A DNA stretch of 64,000 bases. Origin: WJMT01 sp964624145 (lineage in GTDB: Bacteria > Acidobacteriota > Aminicenantia > Aminicenantales > Aminicenantaceae). Where the stretch lies: positions 1-64,000 of the forward strand of contig CAZUXT010000013.1 in assembly GCA_964624145.1 (NCBI GenBank), given 5' to 3'. Shown piece after piece: positions 17,204 through 27,335 of the stretch (its first letter is position 1; every line of letters begins with the position of its first letter). Position numbers and translations under genes: made by a program. The notes under the pieces were generated by a model that saw nothing but the letters and a program-made list of their open reading frames with translations, did not search any database and had not been told where the DNA came from.

Positions 17204-18865
17204 ATGGCTGAAATGAAACTTATCGGGGGGTACCCGGAATATATGCGTAAGTCTATAAAAAAGGTCGAACAAACCAGGATGAAGAGAAAAGACTACACTC
17301 CCCCAGCATTCACTCCGGAAGAACAAAAGGAAGTGCTCCAACTTCATCCGGACTTTGCTCCAGGTGGAAAAAGAAAATTATCCATTGGGCCCAATAAAGG
17401 AGACATCGGCCCTATCGAGGTATTGGATTTGCTCGAAGCTTACCCTCTTATCGAAGAAAAAGATGTTGATCTTTCCAACGCCGATTTCAACACTGAAATC
17501 CTTATAATCGGTGGAGGGCTTGCAGGCACCACAGCTGCGATCTGGGCTAATGAAAGCGGCATTAAGACCAAAGACATCCTTCTCGCCAATAAGTTAAGAC
17601 ACGGTGATGCCAATTCAATCATGGCTGAGGGAGGAACTCAAGCCGCGGATAGACCTAATGATTCTCTGCTCCGCCATTATTTAGACACCATGGGCGGAGG
17701 GCATTATGCTAACAAGCCAGATGTTCTCAATGCCTTGGTCAATGATGCCCCTTTTATCATGCAGTGGCTTTTAAAACTGGGAGCTATCATTGACCGCGAA
17801 GAAAACGGAGATTTTGTTGAGAAATGGGGAGGAGGAACTTCCGTAAGAAGACTTCATTCCTGCAGAGACTACACTGGGCTTGAGGAGTTTAGAGTCATAA
17901 GAGACGAATTTCGAAATAGAGAAATCCCCTGCATCGAACATTATCCTGCGGTTGAGCTACTCACAGATGGCAAAGGTAGAGTCACAGGAGCCGTTCTCTG
18001 GAATATTGAAACAGGAGAATATAAAATAGTCAAAGCCAAAGCCACCATTTTGGCCACAGGCGGTTTTGGAAGACTTCATATCAGAGGTTTTCCCACAACC
18101 AATCACTATGGGGCCACTTGTGATGGAGTGGTTTTGGCTTACCATGCCGGCGCTAAACTGAGAGACATAGATACAGTTCAGTATCATCCGACCGGTGCTG
18201 CCTATCCTATACAAATCATTGGCTATCTTCTCACAGAAAAGCTCAGGAGTTCAGGAGCTCAGCCTGTTAATAAAGACGGAGAAGCCTTTGTGTTTCCTCT
18301 TGAACCGCGAGATGTTGAGGCTTCTTCATTCATTAAAGAATGTTATGTTAAAGAGAAAGGAATCACCACTCCTACAGGACTAAGGGGTATTTGGCTGGAC
18401 ACTCCCCTTATCGAAATTAAAAACGGAGATGGATACATAGATAAGGCTTTCCCTGGAATGAGAAGAATGTACAACAGGTTTGATATCGACATGAGAAAAG
18501 ACCCTGTTCTTGTCTTTCCTACTCTCCATTACCAAAACGGAGGAGTCGAGACAGATCCATGGGGCAAAACAAGTCTCCATGGTCTCTGGGTAGCAGGTGA
18601 AGTCTCCGGAGGCGTGCACGGCAAAAACAGACTCATGGGAAATTCAACTCTTGACACCATGGTGTTTGGAAGAAGAGCAGGGATATCTACGGCAGAATAT
18701 GTTAAAAACAACAATCCCACTCTAAAGCTAACTCTGGAACACACCAAAAAATACATAAAGCAGCTCAAGGATGCGGGAATAAAAACTGATAGAAGAGCTC
18801 CTATACTTCTTCCTGATTATAGAGGAAAAGCAGCCTTATCCCGAATGATTGATGTTTTCCAATAA
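17204..18865 (+). CDS. FAD-binding fumarate reductase/succinate dehydrogenase-type flavoprotein
   Basis: 553 residues from ATG 17204 (AAGGAG upstream). An N-terminal extension of about 95 residues precedes the FAD motif GGGLAG (103-108). The SDH/FRD/NadB family marks follow: GGTSVRRLHSCRDYTG, ILATGGFG, the QYHPTGAAYP substrate-site stretch, and a terminal LWVAGEVSGGVHGKNRLMG. A covalent-flavin His in the usual N-terminal HSxAA motif is not evident. Its position after HdrA and an Fe-S subunit suggests a soluble fumarate reductase or succinate oxidase linked to the Hdr module. No membrane anchor subunit is nearby. L-aspartate oxidase is less likely in this context. Confidence 0.85.
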   Translation: MAEMKLIGGYPEYMRKSIKKVEQTRMKRKDYTPPAFTPEEQKEVLQLHPDFAPGGKRKLSIGPNKGDIGPIEVLDLLEAYPLIEEKDVDLSNADFNTEILIIGGGLAGTTAAIWANESGIKTKDILLANKLRHGDANSIMAEGGTQAADRPNDSLLRHYLDTMGGGHYANKPDVLNALVNDAPFIMQWLLKLGAIIDREENGDFVEKWGGGTSVRRLHSCRDYTGLEEFRVIRDEFRNREIPCIEHYPAVELLTDGKGRVTGAVLWNIETGEYKIVKAKATILATGGFGRLHIRGFPTTNHYGATCDGVVLAYHAGAKLRDIDTVQYHPTGAAYPIQIIGYLLTEKLRSSGAQPVNKDGEAFVFPLEPRDVEASSFIKECYVKEKGITTPTGLRGIWLDTPLIEIKNGDGYIDKAFPGMRRMYNRFDIDMRKDPVLVFPTLHYQNGGVETDPWGKTSLHGLWVAGEVSGGVHGKNRLMGNSTLDTMVFGRRAGISTAEYVKNNNPTLKLTLEHTKKYIKQLKDAGIKTDRRAPILLPDYRGKAALSRMIDVFQ

Positions 18866-18953
18866 AAGTGGGGCTTTATAAATAGGTTTTCTTCCAAATT
18901 ATAATAACATTTAAGCTCAGCTGCTGACTTTTCAGCTTTTACTTTGTGTGTAT

Positions 18954-19400
18954 TTATCCGTCTACTTCAAAATCCCCGCTATTTCCATTGCCTTCAGAAC
19001 CTTCTCCTTCATCAGCGAACTTCTGCTCCAAAGCAATTATTTTTACCAGGCTCCCAGGATAGTTCTGCTTCTTTTTTTCCCCGTATGGATTGAACTGAAC
19101 TCCGGACTGATATTTATAGCTTTTTCCCGGATTGGCAGCAGACCATCTGACTTGACCCAGAATCTCCAAAGGAATTCTCTCACCTGGAACGGAAACTTTC
19201 ATTTTTATTTTTGCATTTATATCAAGCTTATTCTGGCATAGAAACCGGAGTCCTCCCCGGCTGATATCAAGCACAGGGCAGAACTCCTCGCCATACGTTC
19301 TTTTTAATTTTGGAGAAAAACGGAAGACTTTATAGTTAACCGTAGCGCCTGGTATTTCAAATCGAATGCAGGCTCTTCTTTCTATTCCCTTTTTTTCCAT
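18954..19400 (-). CDS. PilZ-domain protein (c-di-GMP binding)
   Basis: 148 residues with the two PilZ signatures: R9-x3-R13 in ERRACIRFEI and D45-I-S47-R-G-G50. The domain covers about residues 7-125; an acidic Gly/Glu-rich tail follows. It probably binds c-di-GMP, for example from the diguanylate cyclase at 3845. It has its own promoter and an AAGGAG ribosome site. Convergent with the flavoprotein gene. Confidence 0.85.
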   Translation of the reverse strand: MEKKGIERRACIRFEIPGATVNYKVFRFSPKLKRTYGEEFCPVLDISRGGLRFLCQNKLDINAKIKMKVSVPGERIPLEILGQVRWSAANPGKSYKYQSGVQFNPYGEKKKQNYPGSLVKIIALEQKFADEGEGSEGNGNSGDFEVDG

Positions 19401-19453
19401 AAAAAACTCCTTCTTGAACTCCCGTCAATCATTTTCTTTTTAATCTCCCTAAA

Positions 19454-19481
19454 TTTATAACATATCTTCTCTAAAAGTCAA
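19454..19481 (-). promoter_or_regulatory. Promoter of the PilZ gene
   Basis: On the minus strand TTGACT (19481-19476), 16-base spacer, TATAAA (19459-19454), about 55 bases upstream of the ATG at 19400. Confidence 0.5.
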
Positions 19482-19514
19482 TCTTTTATACATTATCCCT
19501 ATCCTGATATGGTG

Positions 19515-19683
19515 ATCGGCATCTTTTATAAATTATCCATATCTCGATATGGATAATTTACGAGTCGAAATTGCCGTAGATGCGAGGCACAGGGCATGAA
19601 GCCGTGGTCCTTCACTGCAAATGTCCTGTAACGACGCAGATACGGTGACATCGGCTCGCCTGTAAGGTAAAAGATGCTGATAA
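19515..19683. repeat. Structured inverted-repeat element downstream of glyS
   Basis: The interval starts with a 29-base unit (atcggcatcttttataaatt...) repeated exactly at 19780-19808. It ends with a degraded inverted copy (ggtaaaagatgctgata). Inside are a 30-base palindrome with 14-base arms around TC (19530-19559) and a long imperfect hairpin: arms 19561-19584 and 19635-19658 pair at about 20 of 24 positions counting G-U, with an inner stem 19589-19597/19621-19629. Parts of the left arm recur at 48144-48174 and 42866-42879, so it belongs to a dispersed family. The remaining bases to 19779 are AT-rich with no gene seen. Confidence 0.65.
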
Positions 19684-19779
19684 TAAGATAAAATATGCTC
19701 TCTCTGATTCAACTCAATTGTTAGGTCTAAAAAATAAACAACAAGAATTATGAAAATTAAGAATAATAATGAATAATGT

Positions 19780-19808
19780 ATCGGCATCTTTTATAAATTA
19801 TCCATATC
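19780..19808. repeat. 29-base direct repeat overlapping the glyS 3' end
   Basis: Exact copy of 19515-19543. The last five glyS codons (Asp-Met-Asp-Asn-Leu) and its stop lie inside this unit. Confidence 0.75.
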
Positions 19809-21878
19809 CACGACCACTTGGGAATAGTCCGCAACCCTTGAAAACAGCCGGCTTACAGCCCGAAGAAGCGCAAGCCTGTTTTTTCTTAGCTTCGGGTCAT
19901 CAGCCATCACCAGGACATGATCGAAAAAGCTGTCTATGGTTGATCTGATCTCAAGTATATAATTCTGGGCTTTACTGAAATCTCCTGTTGAAATCAAAGG
20001 CATTATTTTCTCTTTGAGCGTGGAATAATCCGTGTACAGTTTTATTTCCTCTTTTTCTATAAAAAGGTCCGGATTCATGCTCCTCTTTGGCTGTCCTCTG
20101 AGTATATTGTTCACTCTCTTAACAACAATGATCAATGAATTGAACTCAGAACTGTCCTTGATCTCATCCAGAGCTTTCAGTCTGAGATAAGAATAATATA
20201 TATTATCGAATCCTGCTCCAAGAGCTGCTTTAACCAGATCATACCGGTACCCCTGTTTCTCATAAAGATGGATGAGGCGGTCCTTAAAAAAGGCTTCACA
20301 GTCTTTGATGATAACCTGGCTGGATTTATCTAAAAGATTTTTGTATCCAGAGATTGTCTGATGGATCAAACGGGATAAGGAAAAGCTTATTTTCTTGTCA
20401 AGAACAGTCCTGCAAATGCCCTGCGCATTCCTTCTCAATCCAAAAGGATCTTTGGACCCTGAAACTTCTATCCCGATCCCGAATGCCCCTACTATGGAAT
20501 CAATCTTATCTGCAATGGAGAGGATAGCTCCGTTCATACTGGAAGGTGAAGGATCGTCCTGGCTGACTGGCTGGTAGTGTTCATAAACCGCTTTCCAGAC
20601 CTGCTCCGGGTAGCCCTGCTCTTTTGCATAAAGGCCTCCGGTTCTTCCTTGAAGGGACGGAAACTCTCTGACCATTTCCGTGATCAAATCCACTTTGCAC
20701 AACTCAGCAGACTGCAGGAGATATTTGTTTTCCTTAATGCCCGTTTGATTTGAAAGAAATTGAGCGAGCTCTTTAATTCTTGAAGTCTTTTCTTTATAAT
20801 TTCCCAATCTTTCCTGATAAATAATCCTGCTGAGAAGGGATTTCTTTTCTTCCAGTGAAGTTTCCAAGTCATGTACCCAGAAAAAACGGGCGTCTTCCAG
20901 TCTTGCCTTGAGCACTCTTTCGTTGCCCTTCTTTACAAGCAGCTTTTCATCAGGGCTTCCGTCAGAAACACCAAGGAATACAGGAAGTTGTTTGTTGTTT
21001 TTATCCACTACTGAAAAAAGGTTCTGCCCCACTTTCATGGCTGTGCTGAGGATCTCTATGGGTAATTTCAGATAGTCCTTAGGAAACTCTCCCATGAAGG
21101 CATAAGGATATTCCACGTCATAAGTGACTTTGTCCAGAAGTTCTTTATCAGGATACACTTTTGCATCCAGAGGAGCGAGCTTCTCTTTGATCTGTTTTTC
21201 GATACTTTTTTTTCTGGACTCAGCATCTATGATGACCTTTTTTTGTTTGAGTTTGGATAAATAATCCTTGAATGAGCTGACCTTGATTTTTTCCGGAAAA
21301 AACAGCTTATGCCCGTATGTATAATGAGATGCTAAGATATTTCCGATTTTGAATGGGATAGCATTCCCGCCGCCCAAACAAAGAATATTTTTAATCGGCC
21401 TGGAAAAACGAAAAGAGCTCTGCCCCCATCTCATCATTTTGGGAAAAGAAAGCTCTTTAATCAGCTCCGGAAGAATATCTTTCAGAAGCCCGGCAGCCTC
21501 TTTTCCCTGGATTGATTTTGTAATGCTGACATATTCTCCCTTTTTGTTCTTTATGATCTCCAGGTCACTGACTTCAACATTGTGTGACTTTGCAAATCCT
21601 TTAGCTGCAGAGGTAGGATGGCTGTTCTTATCAAAGGCGGCTTTTTTGGGAGGCCCTATGACGACTTCCTCTTTTGGGTGCTGTTTTGATACGATCTCGG
21701 CATACAAAACCAGCCTCCTGCATGTCCCGAAGGTCTGAATGTCTCCGGGTTCGTTCTTCTTATCAACCAAATGAACATCCACGAGCTTCCTTTGGAGTCC
21801 TTGTTTGAGCTGATCCAAAGCCGTCTTTACATGAAGCGCGGGCATCTCTTCTGTATTGATCTCCAATAAAAGTTCCAT
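19791..21878 (-). CDS. glyS: Glycyl-tRNA synthetase beta subunit
   Basis: 695 residues, normal length for GlyRS beta. The N-terminus (MELLLEINTEEMPA), the MRWG stretch near residue 154, FLGVSDG and the late GSKDPFGLRRNAQGI sequence are family hallmarks. It carries the tRNA-binding and anticodon domains of the alpha2beta2 enzyme. Last gene of the glycine operon, five bases after glyQ. Its C-terminal codons coincide with a repeat unit. Confidence 0.96.
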   Translation of the reverse strand: MELLLEINTEEMPALHVKTALDQLKQGLQRKLVDVHLVDKKNEPGDIQTFGTCRRLVLYAEIVSKQHPKEEVVIGPPKKAAFDKNSHPTSAAKGFAKSHNVEVSDLEIIKNKKGEYVSITKSIQGKEAAGLLKDILPELIKELSFPKMMRWGQSSFRFSRPIKNILCLGGGNAIPFKIGNILASHYTYGHKLFFPEKIKVSSFKDYLSKLKQKKVIIDAESRKKSIEKQIKEKLAPLDAKVYPDKELLDKVTYDVEYPYAFMGEFPKDYLKLPIEILSTAMKVGQNLFSVVDKNNKQLPVFLGVSDGSPDEKLLVKKGNERVLKARLEDARFFWVHDLETSLEEKKSLLSRIIYQERLGNYKEKTSRIKELAQFLSNQTGIKENKYLLQSAELCKVDLITEMVREFPSLQGRTGGLYAKEQGYPEQVWKAVYEHYQPVSQDDPSPSSMNGAILSIADKIDSIVGAFGIGIEVSGSKDPFGLRRNAQGICRTVLDKKISFSLSRLIHQTISGYKNLLDKSSQVIIKDCEAFFKDRLIHLYEKQGYRYDLVKAALGAGFDNIYYSYLRLKALDEIKDSSEFNSLIIVVKRVNNILRGQPKRSMNPDLFIEKEEIKLYTDYSTLKEKIMPLISTGDFSKAQNYILEIRSTIDSFFDHVLVMADDPKLRKNRLALLRAVSRLFSRVADYSQVVVDMDNL

Positions 21879-21883
21879 ACGAA

Positions 21884-22729
21884 CTAGGACTCCTTTCCGG
21901 CCGTATATTTTTGAGTGATTTGAATAACCAGGGCCCTTATCTGGGAAATAATCTTGACTCTTTCTGTCACACTGATGGCGCCGCGGGAATCAAGAAGATT
22001 GAATATATGCGAACATTTCAAACACATATCATAAGCGGGAAAAAGGAGGCCTTTTCTTATCAATTTTCTTGCTTCCCGAACGTTCATCGAAAAGGACGCA
22101 TGCAAAGAATTAATATCGGCCTGGTTGAAATTGTACTCTGAAAACTCTTTCTCCTCCAGGAGTCTCAGGTCCCTGTATGTCACATCTTCGGACCACTTCA
22201 AGTCATAAATATTGTCGACCCCCTCCAGAAACATTTCCATCCGCTCAAGCCCATATGTTATCTCCACAGGAACCGGGAACACTTCCTGACCGCCTGCCTG
22301 CTGGAAGTAGGTGAATTGAGTGATTTCAAGCCCATCCAGCAGCACCTGCCATCCAACTCCCCATGCTCCTATGGTGGGTGACTCCCAATTGTCCTCGTCA
22401 AATCTAATGTCATGTTCCTCTAGTTTGATGCCCAGAAATTTCAGACTTTCCAAATATCTCTCCTGAATATCTGAGGGAGACGGCTTCATGATAACCTGAT
22501 ACTGGAAATGTTTCTGGACTCTGTGAGGATTCTCCCCGAACCTTCCGTCCGTGGGTCTTCTGGATGGCTGGACATAAGCCACATTCCAGGATTTTTTATC
22601 AATGACTCTGAAAAATGTATCCGGAGTCATGGTCCCTGCTCCCACTTCCACATCATAAGGCTGTGCCAGATAACAGCCTTGAGCAGCCCAAAATTCCTGA
22701 AGCTTCATGATCAGATTTTGAATGCTCAT
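21884..22729 (-). CDS. glyQ: Glycyl-tRNA synthetase alpha subunit
   Basis: 281 residues. Begins IQNLIMKLQEFWAAQGC and contains QPYDVEVGAGTMTPDTF, YVQPSRRPTDGRFGENP, and the WEVLLDGLEITQFTYFQ-like class II catalytic core. It forms the aminoacylation site of the bacterial alpha2beta2 GlyRS. Located 13 bases after gcvPB, so glycine catabolism and glycine charging share a transcript. Confidence 0.96.
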   Translation of the reverse strand: MSIQNLIMKLQEFWAAQGCYLAQPYDVEVGAGTMTPDTFFRVIDKKSWNVAYVQPSRRPTDGRFGENPHRVQKHFQYQVIMKPSPSDIQERYLESLKFLGIKLEEHDIRFDEDNWESPTIGAWGVGWQVLLDGLEITQFTYFQQAGGQEVFPVPVEITYGLERMEMFLEGVDNIYDLKWSEDVTYRDLRLLEEKEFSEYNFNQADINSLHASFSMNVREARKLIRKGLLFPAYDMCLKCSHIFNLLDSRGAISVTERVKIISQIRALVIQITQKYTAGKES

Positions 22730-22742
22730 CGGTCTCTTTATC

Positions 22743-24185
<1,443 letters not shown>

Positions 24186-24210
24186 CTTAAATTCCTTTCT
24201 TCTCTTTTTA

Positions 24211-25560
24211 TCAGGCCGCTAAAATGTCTGTTAAAATTTCCGCAAATCTGTCTATATCCTTTTTTTGGCTCGCTTCGGTCACGCACACAAGGCCGCAGTT
24301 TTCAAGCTCAGGATAAAACTTCTCAAGAGAAATCCCCGGAATGATATTTTTTCGTATGAATTCGTTTTCGACTTCTCTCCACTTCTTCTCTGTCTTGATG
24401 ACGAATTCATTGTATATCTCTCCGGAAAAGGAAGCTTTGACTCCTGGGATGTCTGTAAAAAGGTCATAAGCATAGTTGGCTTTCTGTATATTCTGCCGGG
24501 CCCATTCCCTTAATCCCTGCTCTCCAAGCAGTTCCAGGAATATGGTTGCCCTGAGCGCACACAGCGCTTGATTCGTACAAATATTAGAAGTGGCTCTTTC
24601 CCTTCTTATATGCTGTTCTCTGGTAGATAAAGTCAGCACAAATCCCCGGTTTCCATCGATATCTTTTGTCTCTCCTGAAATCCGGCCTGGAAACTGCCTT
24701 ATAAATTCCTTGTTGCAGGCCATAAATCCCAGATAAGGACCCCCGAAACTCAAAGGAATCCCAAAGGACTGGGCTTCTCCTGTAGCAATATCCGCTCCCA
24801 TCTCACCCGGGGCCTTAAGCAAGCCCAGAGAGCTGGCCTCTGCAGATACCGCTATGGACAGAGCTTTGTTTTCATGGGCATAAGCTGAAATCTTATCTAA
24901 ATCTTCAATGACACCGAAAAAATTTGGAGACTGACACACCACTGCGGAAGTATCGTTATCCATGTTTTTTTCAAGTTCAGCCGTATCAATCCTTCCTGTC
25001 TCATCATAACCAATCTCACTGACAGATATACCAAGGTTCCTGGTATACGTCTTGATGACCTGCCTGTAATGAGGATGGACCGTTTTTGGAACCAGTACCT
25101 TTGACTTTCGGTTAATACGAATGGCCATCAATACGGCTTCAGCCGCACCTGAAGCTCCGTCATAAAGGGAGGCATTGGCAATGTCCATTCCCGTCAATTG
25201 ACATATCAACGTCTGGAATTCAAATATCAACTGCAGAGTACCCTGGCTGACTTCCGCCTGATAAGGAGTATAAGGGCTTACAAACTCTCCCCTGCTGCTC
25301 AAATAGTCCACAGTAGCAGGAATAAAATGCCGGTAAGCTCCGGCTCCCTGAAAGGATATGTATTCATTGTTTTTGTTTTTCCGGGCACATTCATTAAAAT
25401 ATTCCAATAATTCAGGCTCTGACTTTGCTGGCGGAATCTTTAAATCCCGGCCCAGTTTTATATCATCCGGAATGCAGTCAAAGAGCTTCTTTGGAGAAGC
25501 CACTCCAATGGCTTTGAGCATCTCTCTTTTGTCCTTCTCACTTAAAGCAATATAACTCAT
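24211..25560 (-). CDS. gcvPA: Glycine dehydrogenase (decarboxylating) subunit 1
   Basis: 449 residues; the other half of the split P-protein. Typical sequences: FQGAGAYRHFIPA, SPYTPYQAEVSQGTLQ, YDGASGAAEA, and GGPYLGFMACNKEFIRQFPGR-like. It has the aminotransferase fold but lacks the PLP lysine, which GcvPB supplies. It lies 22 bases after gcvH and 25 bases before gcvPB. Confidence 0.96.
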   Translation of the reverse strand: MSYIALSEKDKREMLKAIGVASPKKLFDCIPDDIKLGRDLKIPPAKSEPELLEYFNECARKNKNNEYISFQGAGAYRHFIPATVDYLSSRGEFVSPYTPYQAEVSQGTLQLIFEFQTLICQLTGMDIANASLYDGASGAAEAVLMAIRINRKSKVLVPKTVHPHYRQVIKTYTRNLGISVSEIGYDETGRIDTAELEKNMDNDTSAVVCQSPNFFGVIEDLDKISAYAHENKALSIAVSAEASSLGLLKAPGEMGADIATGEAQSFGIPLSFGGPYLGFMACNKEFIRQFPGRISGETKDIDGNRGFVLTLSTREQHIRRERATSNICTNQALCALRATIFLELLGEQGLREWARQNIQKANYAYDLFTDIPGVKASFSGEIYNEFVIKTEKKWREVENEFIRKNIIPGISLEKFYPELENCGLVCVTEASQKKDIDRFAEILTDILAA

Positions 25561-25582
25561 TTTTTTGTTCTTTCTTTAGAAT

Positions 25583-25975
25583 TTATTCCTCATCTTTGAG
25601 CCCTTCCAAATATTTTTCATATTCGGAAGCAGACATAAGTTCATCCAAGTCTGATTTATCCTTTACTTTGAGTTTTATGATCCAGCCTTTTGAATGAGGA
25701 TCCTGGTTCAAAATCTCAGGATCATCGTTCAATCCTTCATTCACCTCTGTTACTTCCCCGGATATGGGAGAATAAATATCAGAGACAGCTTTTACGGACT
25801 CCACTACTCCCAAGGTTTGATGAGACTTCATTTCCTCTCCGACATCAGGAAGCTCAACAAACACGACATCGCCCAGCTGGCTCTGGGCAAAATCTGTAAT
25901 ACCAACAGTAGCTATGTCTCCTTCAACCTTAACCCATTCATGGTCTTTTGTGTAACGAAATCTTTCCGGATACAT
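25583..25975 (-). CDS. gcvH: Glycine cleavage system H protein
   Basis: 130 residues with the lipoylation site K62 in GVVESVKAVSDIYSP. It shuttles the aminomethyl group between P, T and L proteins. A strong AGGAGG precedes the start. No L-protein (lpd) or lipoate ligase is present in the window. About 104 AT-rich bases separate it from gcvT. Confidence 0.96.
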   Translation of the reverse strand: MYPERFRYTKDHEWVKVEGDIATVGITDFAQSQLGDVVFVELPDVGEEMKSHQTLGVVESVKAVSDIYSPISGEVTEVNEGLNDDPEILNQDPHSKGWIIKLKVKDKSDLDELMSASEYEKYLEGLKDEE

Positions 25976-26079
25976 TCTAACCTCCTTTTCTTAAGGTATC
26001 TTCATAATTACTTTTACTTATTATAACTTAAATTGTCCGAAGTTTAACGTAAAACCAATTTTTTTTGCCCTTTGCCAGG

Positions 26080-27171
26080 CTATCCATTTTTTCTGGAATA
26101 AAAGGGCATATCGACTACTTTGGCTTCCACTTTCTTATCCCTGATTCCAATAGCAATATGAGTCCCTGGTTCCAAATACTGGACAGGAAGATAGGTCAAA
26201 CCAATGCTTTTTTTGAAAGAGGGAGAAAAAGTACCTGATGTTACTTTTGAAACCTCTTCTTCTCCGATGAAAACTGGATAGTCATGCCTGGCAATACCTC
26301 TTCCCAGCATCTCGAATCCTGCGATTCTTCTCTTCACTCCTTCCTCTTTCTGACGGAAAAGGCTTTCCCTTCCCATAAAATCTCCTTTTTTAAATTTAAC
26401 CAGCCATCCCAGCCCCGCCTCAAGAGCAGTCGTGGTATCATCTATGTCATTGCCATAGAGCATAAGACACGCTTCCAGGCGAAGAGTATCTCTTGCACCC
26501 AACCCAATAGGCTTTACCCCGAATTTTTCTCCCTTCTCAAATATCGATTCCCATATTTTTTCTGGTCTCGGCGAAAGAGTGTATATCTCAAATCCGTCCT
26601 CTCCCGTATATCCGGTGCGGGAAACAATGGATTCCTCTCCGCACACTTGACCCCATCTGACTTGAAACGGTTTCATATCCTCCAGTCCAATGTCTGTAAG
26701 GGACTTCAGAATATCTATGGCCTTTGGCCCTTGTAAAGCGAGCTGGGTGTACTGATCGCTCACATTTCGCACTTCCACATTAAAGCCGCTTTTGTAGCTC
26801 AGGACCCACTCAAAGTCTTTATCCGTATTTGCTGCGTTAACAACCAGCAGATACTGCGTGTCCTCAAGTTTATAGACCAGCATATCATCAACAAAAGTCC
26901 CTTTCGGAGTGGTCAGAGCTGAATACTGTGCTTTTTGAGTGTCCAGTCGGGAGGCATCGTTCGGAGTCAAAAATTGAACATAATCAAGGGCTTGAGGCCC
27001 GGAAACGAGAATCTCTCCCATATGGCTCACATCGAACAGACCGGCCTGTTTTCTTACGGCAAGGTGTTCCTCTCTAATGCCTGAATACTCCACAGGCATT
27101 TCCCAACCGAAAAACTCGACCATTTTTGCTCCCATATCCTTATGATTCTTATAAAGCCTTGTTTTCTTCAT
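26080..27171 (-). CDS. gcvT: Aminomethyltransferase (glycine cleavage T protein)
   Basis: 363 residues; folate-binding GcvT fold with MPVEYSGIREEH, SHMGEI, the QLALQGPKA stretch and SRTGYTGEDGFEI. Transfers the C1 unit from aminomethyl-GcvH to tetrahydrofolate, releasing ammonia. First gene of the minus-strand glycine operon, with a leader of about 80 bases containing a hairpin and an upstream promoter overlapped by a palindrome. GAGGAT ribosome site. Confidence 0.96.
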   Translation of the reverse strand: MKKTRLYKNHKDMGAKMVEFFGWEMPVEYSGIREEHLAVRKQAGLFDVSHMGEILVSGPQALDYVQFLTPNDASRLDTQKAQYSALTTPKGTFVDDMLVYKLEDTQYLLVVNAANTDKDFEWVLSYKSGFNVEVRNVSDQYTQLALQGPKAIDILKSLTDIGLEDMKPFQVRWGQVCGEESIVSRTGYTGEDGFEIYTLSPRPEKIWESIFEKGEKFGVKPIGLGARDTLRLEACLMLYGNDIDDTTTALEAGLGWLVKFKKGDFMGRESLFRQKEEGVKRRIAGFEMLGRGIARHDYPVFIGEEEVSKVTSGTFSPSFKKSIGLTYLPVQYLEPGTHIAIGIRDKKVEAKVVDMPFYSRKNG

Positions 27172-27195
27172 CTTTATCCTCTTTCTTTGTTAAAT

Positions 27196-27246
27196 CCGGA
27201 TCCTCTCTCTATCCTGTGGCTTGACCTCAACTTTTAAATGATCCGG
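27196..27246 (-). promoter_or_regulatory. Hairpin in the gcvT mRNA leader
   Basis: CCGGATC and GATCCGG (27246-27240 and 27202-27196 on the minus strand) form a seven-pair stem in the untranslated leader, ending about 14 bases before the ribosome-binding site. It could affect translation or stability. It does not match a glycine riboswitch. Confidence 0.4.
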
Positions 27247-27256
27247 GTGAAATAAT

Positions 27257-27285
27257 TTACTACCATATAACAGAGGGTTATGCAA
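27257..27285 (-). promoter_or_regulatory. Promoter of the glycine operon
   Basis: Minus strand TTGCAT (27285-27280), 17-base spacer, TAGTAA (27262-27257). The -35 sits within the palindrome at 27274-27289. Confidence 0.5.
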
Positions 27286-27289
27286 CCCT
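27274..27289. promoter_or_regulatory. Palindromic operator candidate between gcvT and argS
   Basis: AGGGTT-ATGC-AACCCT, six-base perfect arms, covering the -35 of the gcvT promoter and lying just upstream of the argS -35. A repressor bound here would block gcvT transcription. Confidence 0.4.
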
Positions 27290-27292
27290 ATT

Positions 27293-27321
27293 TTATGAAT
27301 AATCCGGATATATGATATAAT
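27293..27321 (+). promoter_or_regulatory. Promoter of argS
   Basis: Weak -35 TTATGA (27293-27298), 17-base spacer, perfect TATAAT (27316-27321). The ATG at 27336 is only about 8 bases beyond the predicted start and has no Shine-Dalgarno. Confidence 0.45.
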
Positions 27322-27335
27322 GTTGCGAAAAAACA

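Noticed and set aside
27172..27256. Glycine riboswitch in the gcvT leader
   Set aside because: The leader is only about 80 bases and lacks the conserved aptamer cores. Only a simple hairpin is visible.
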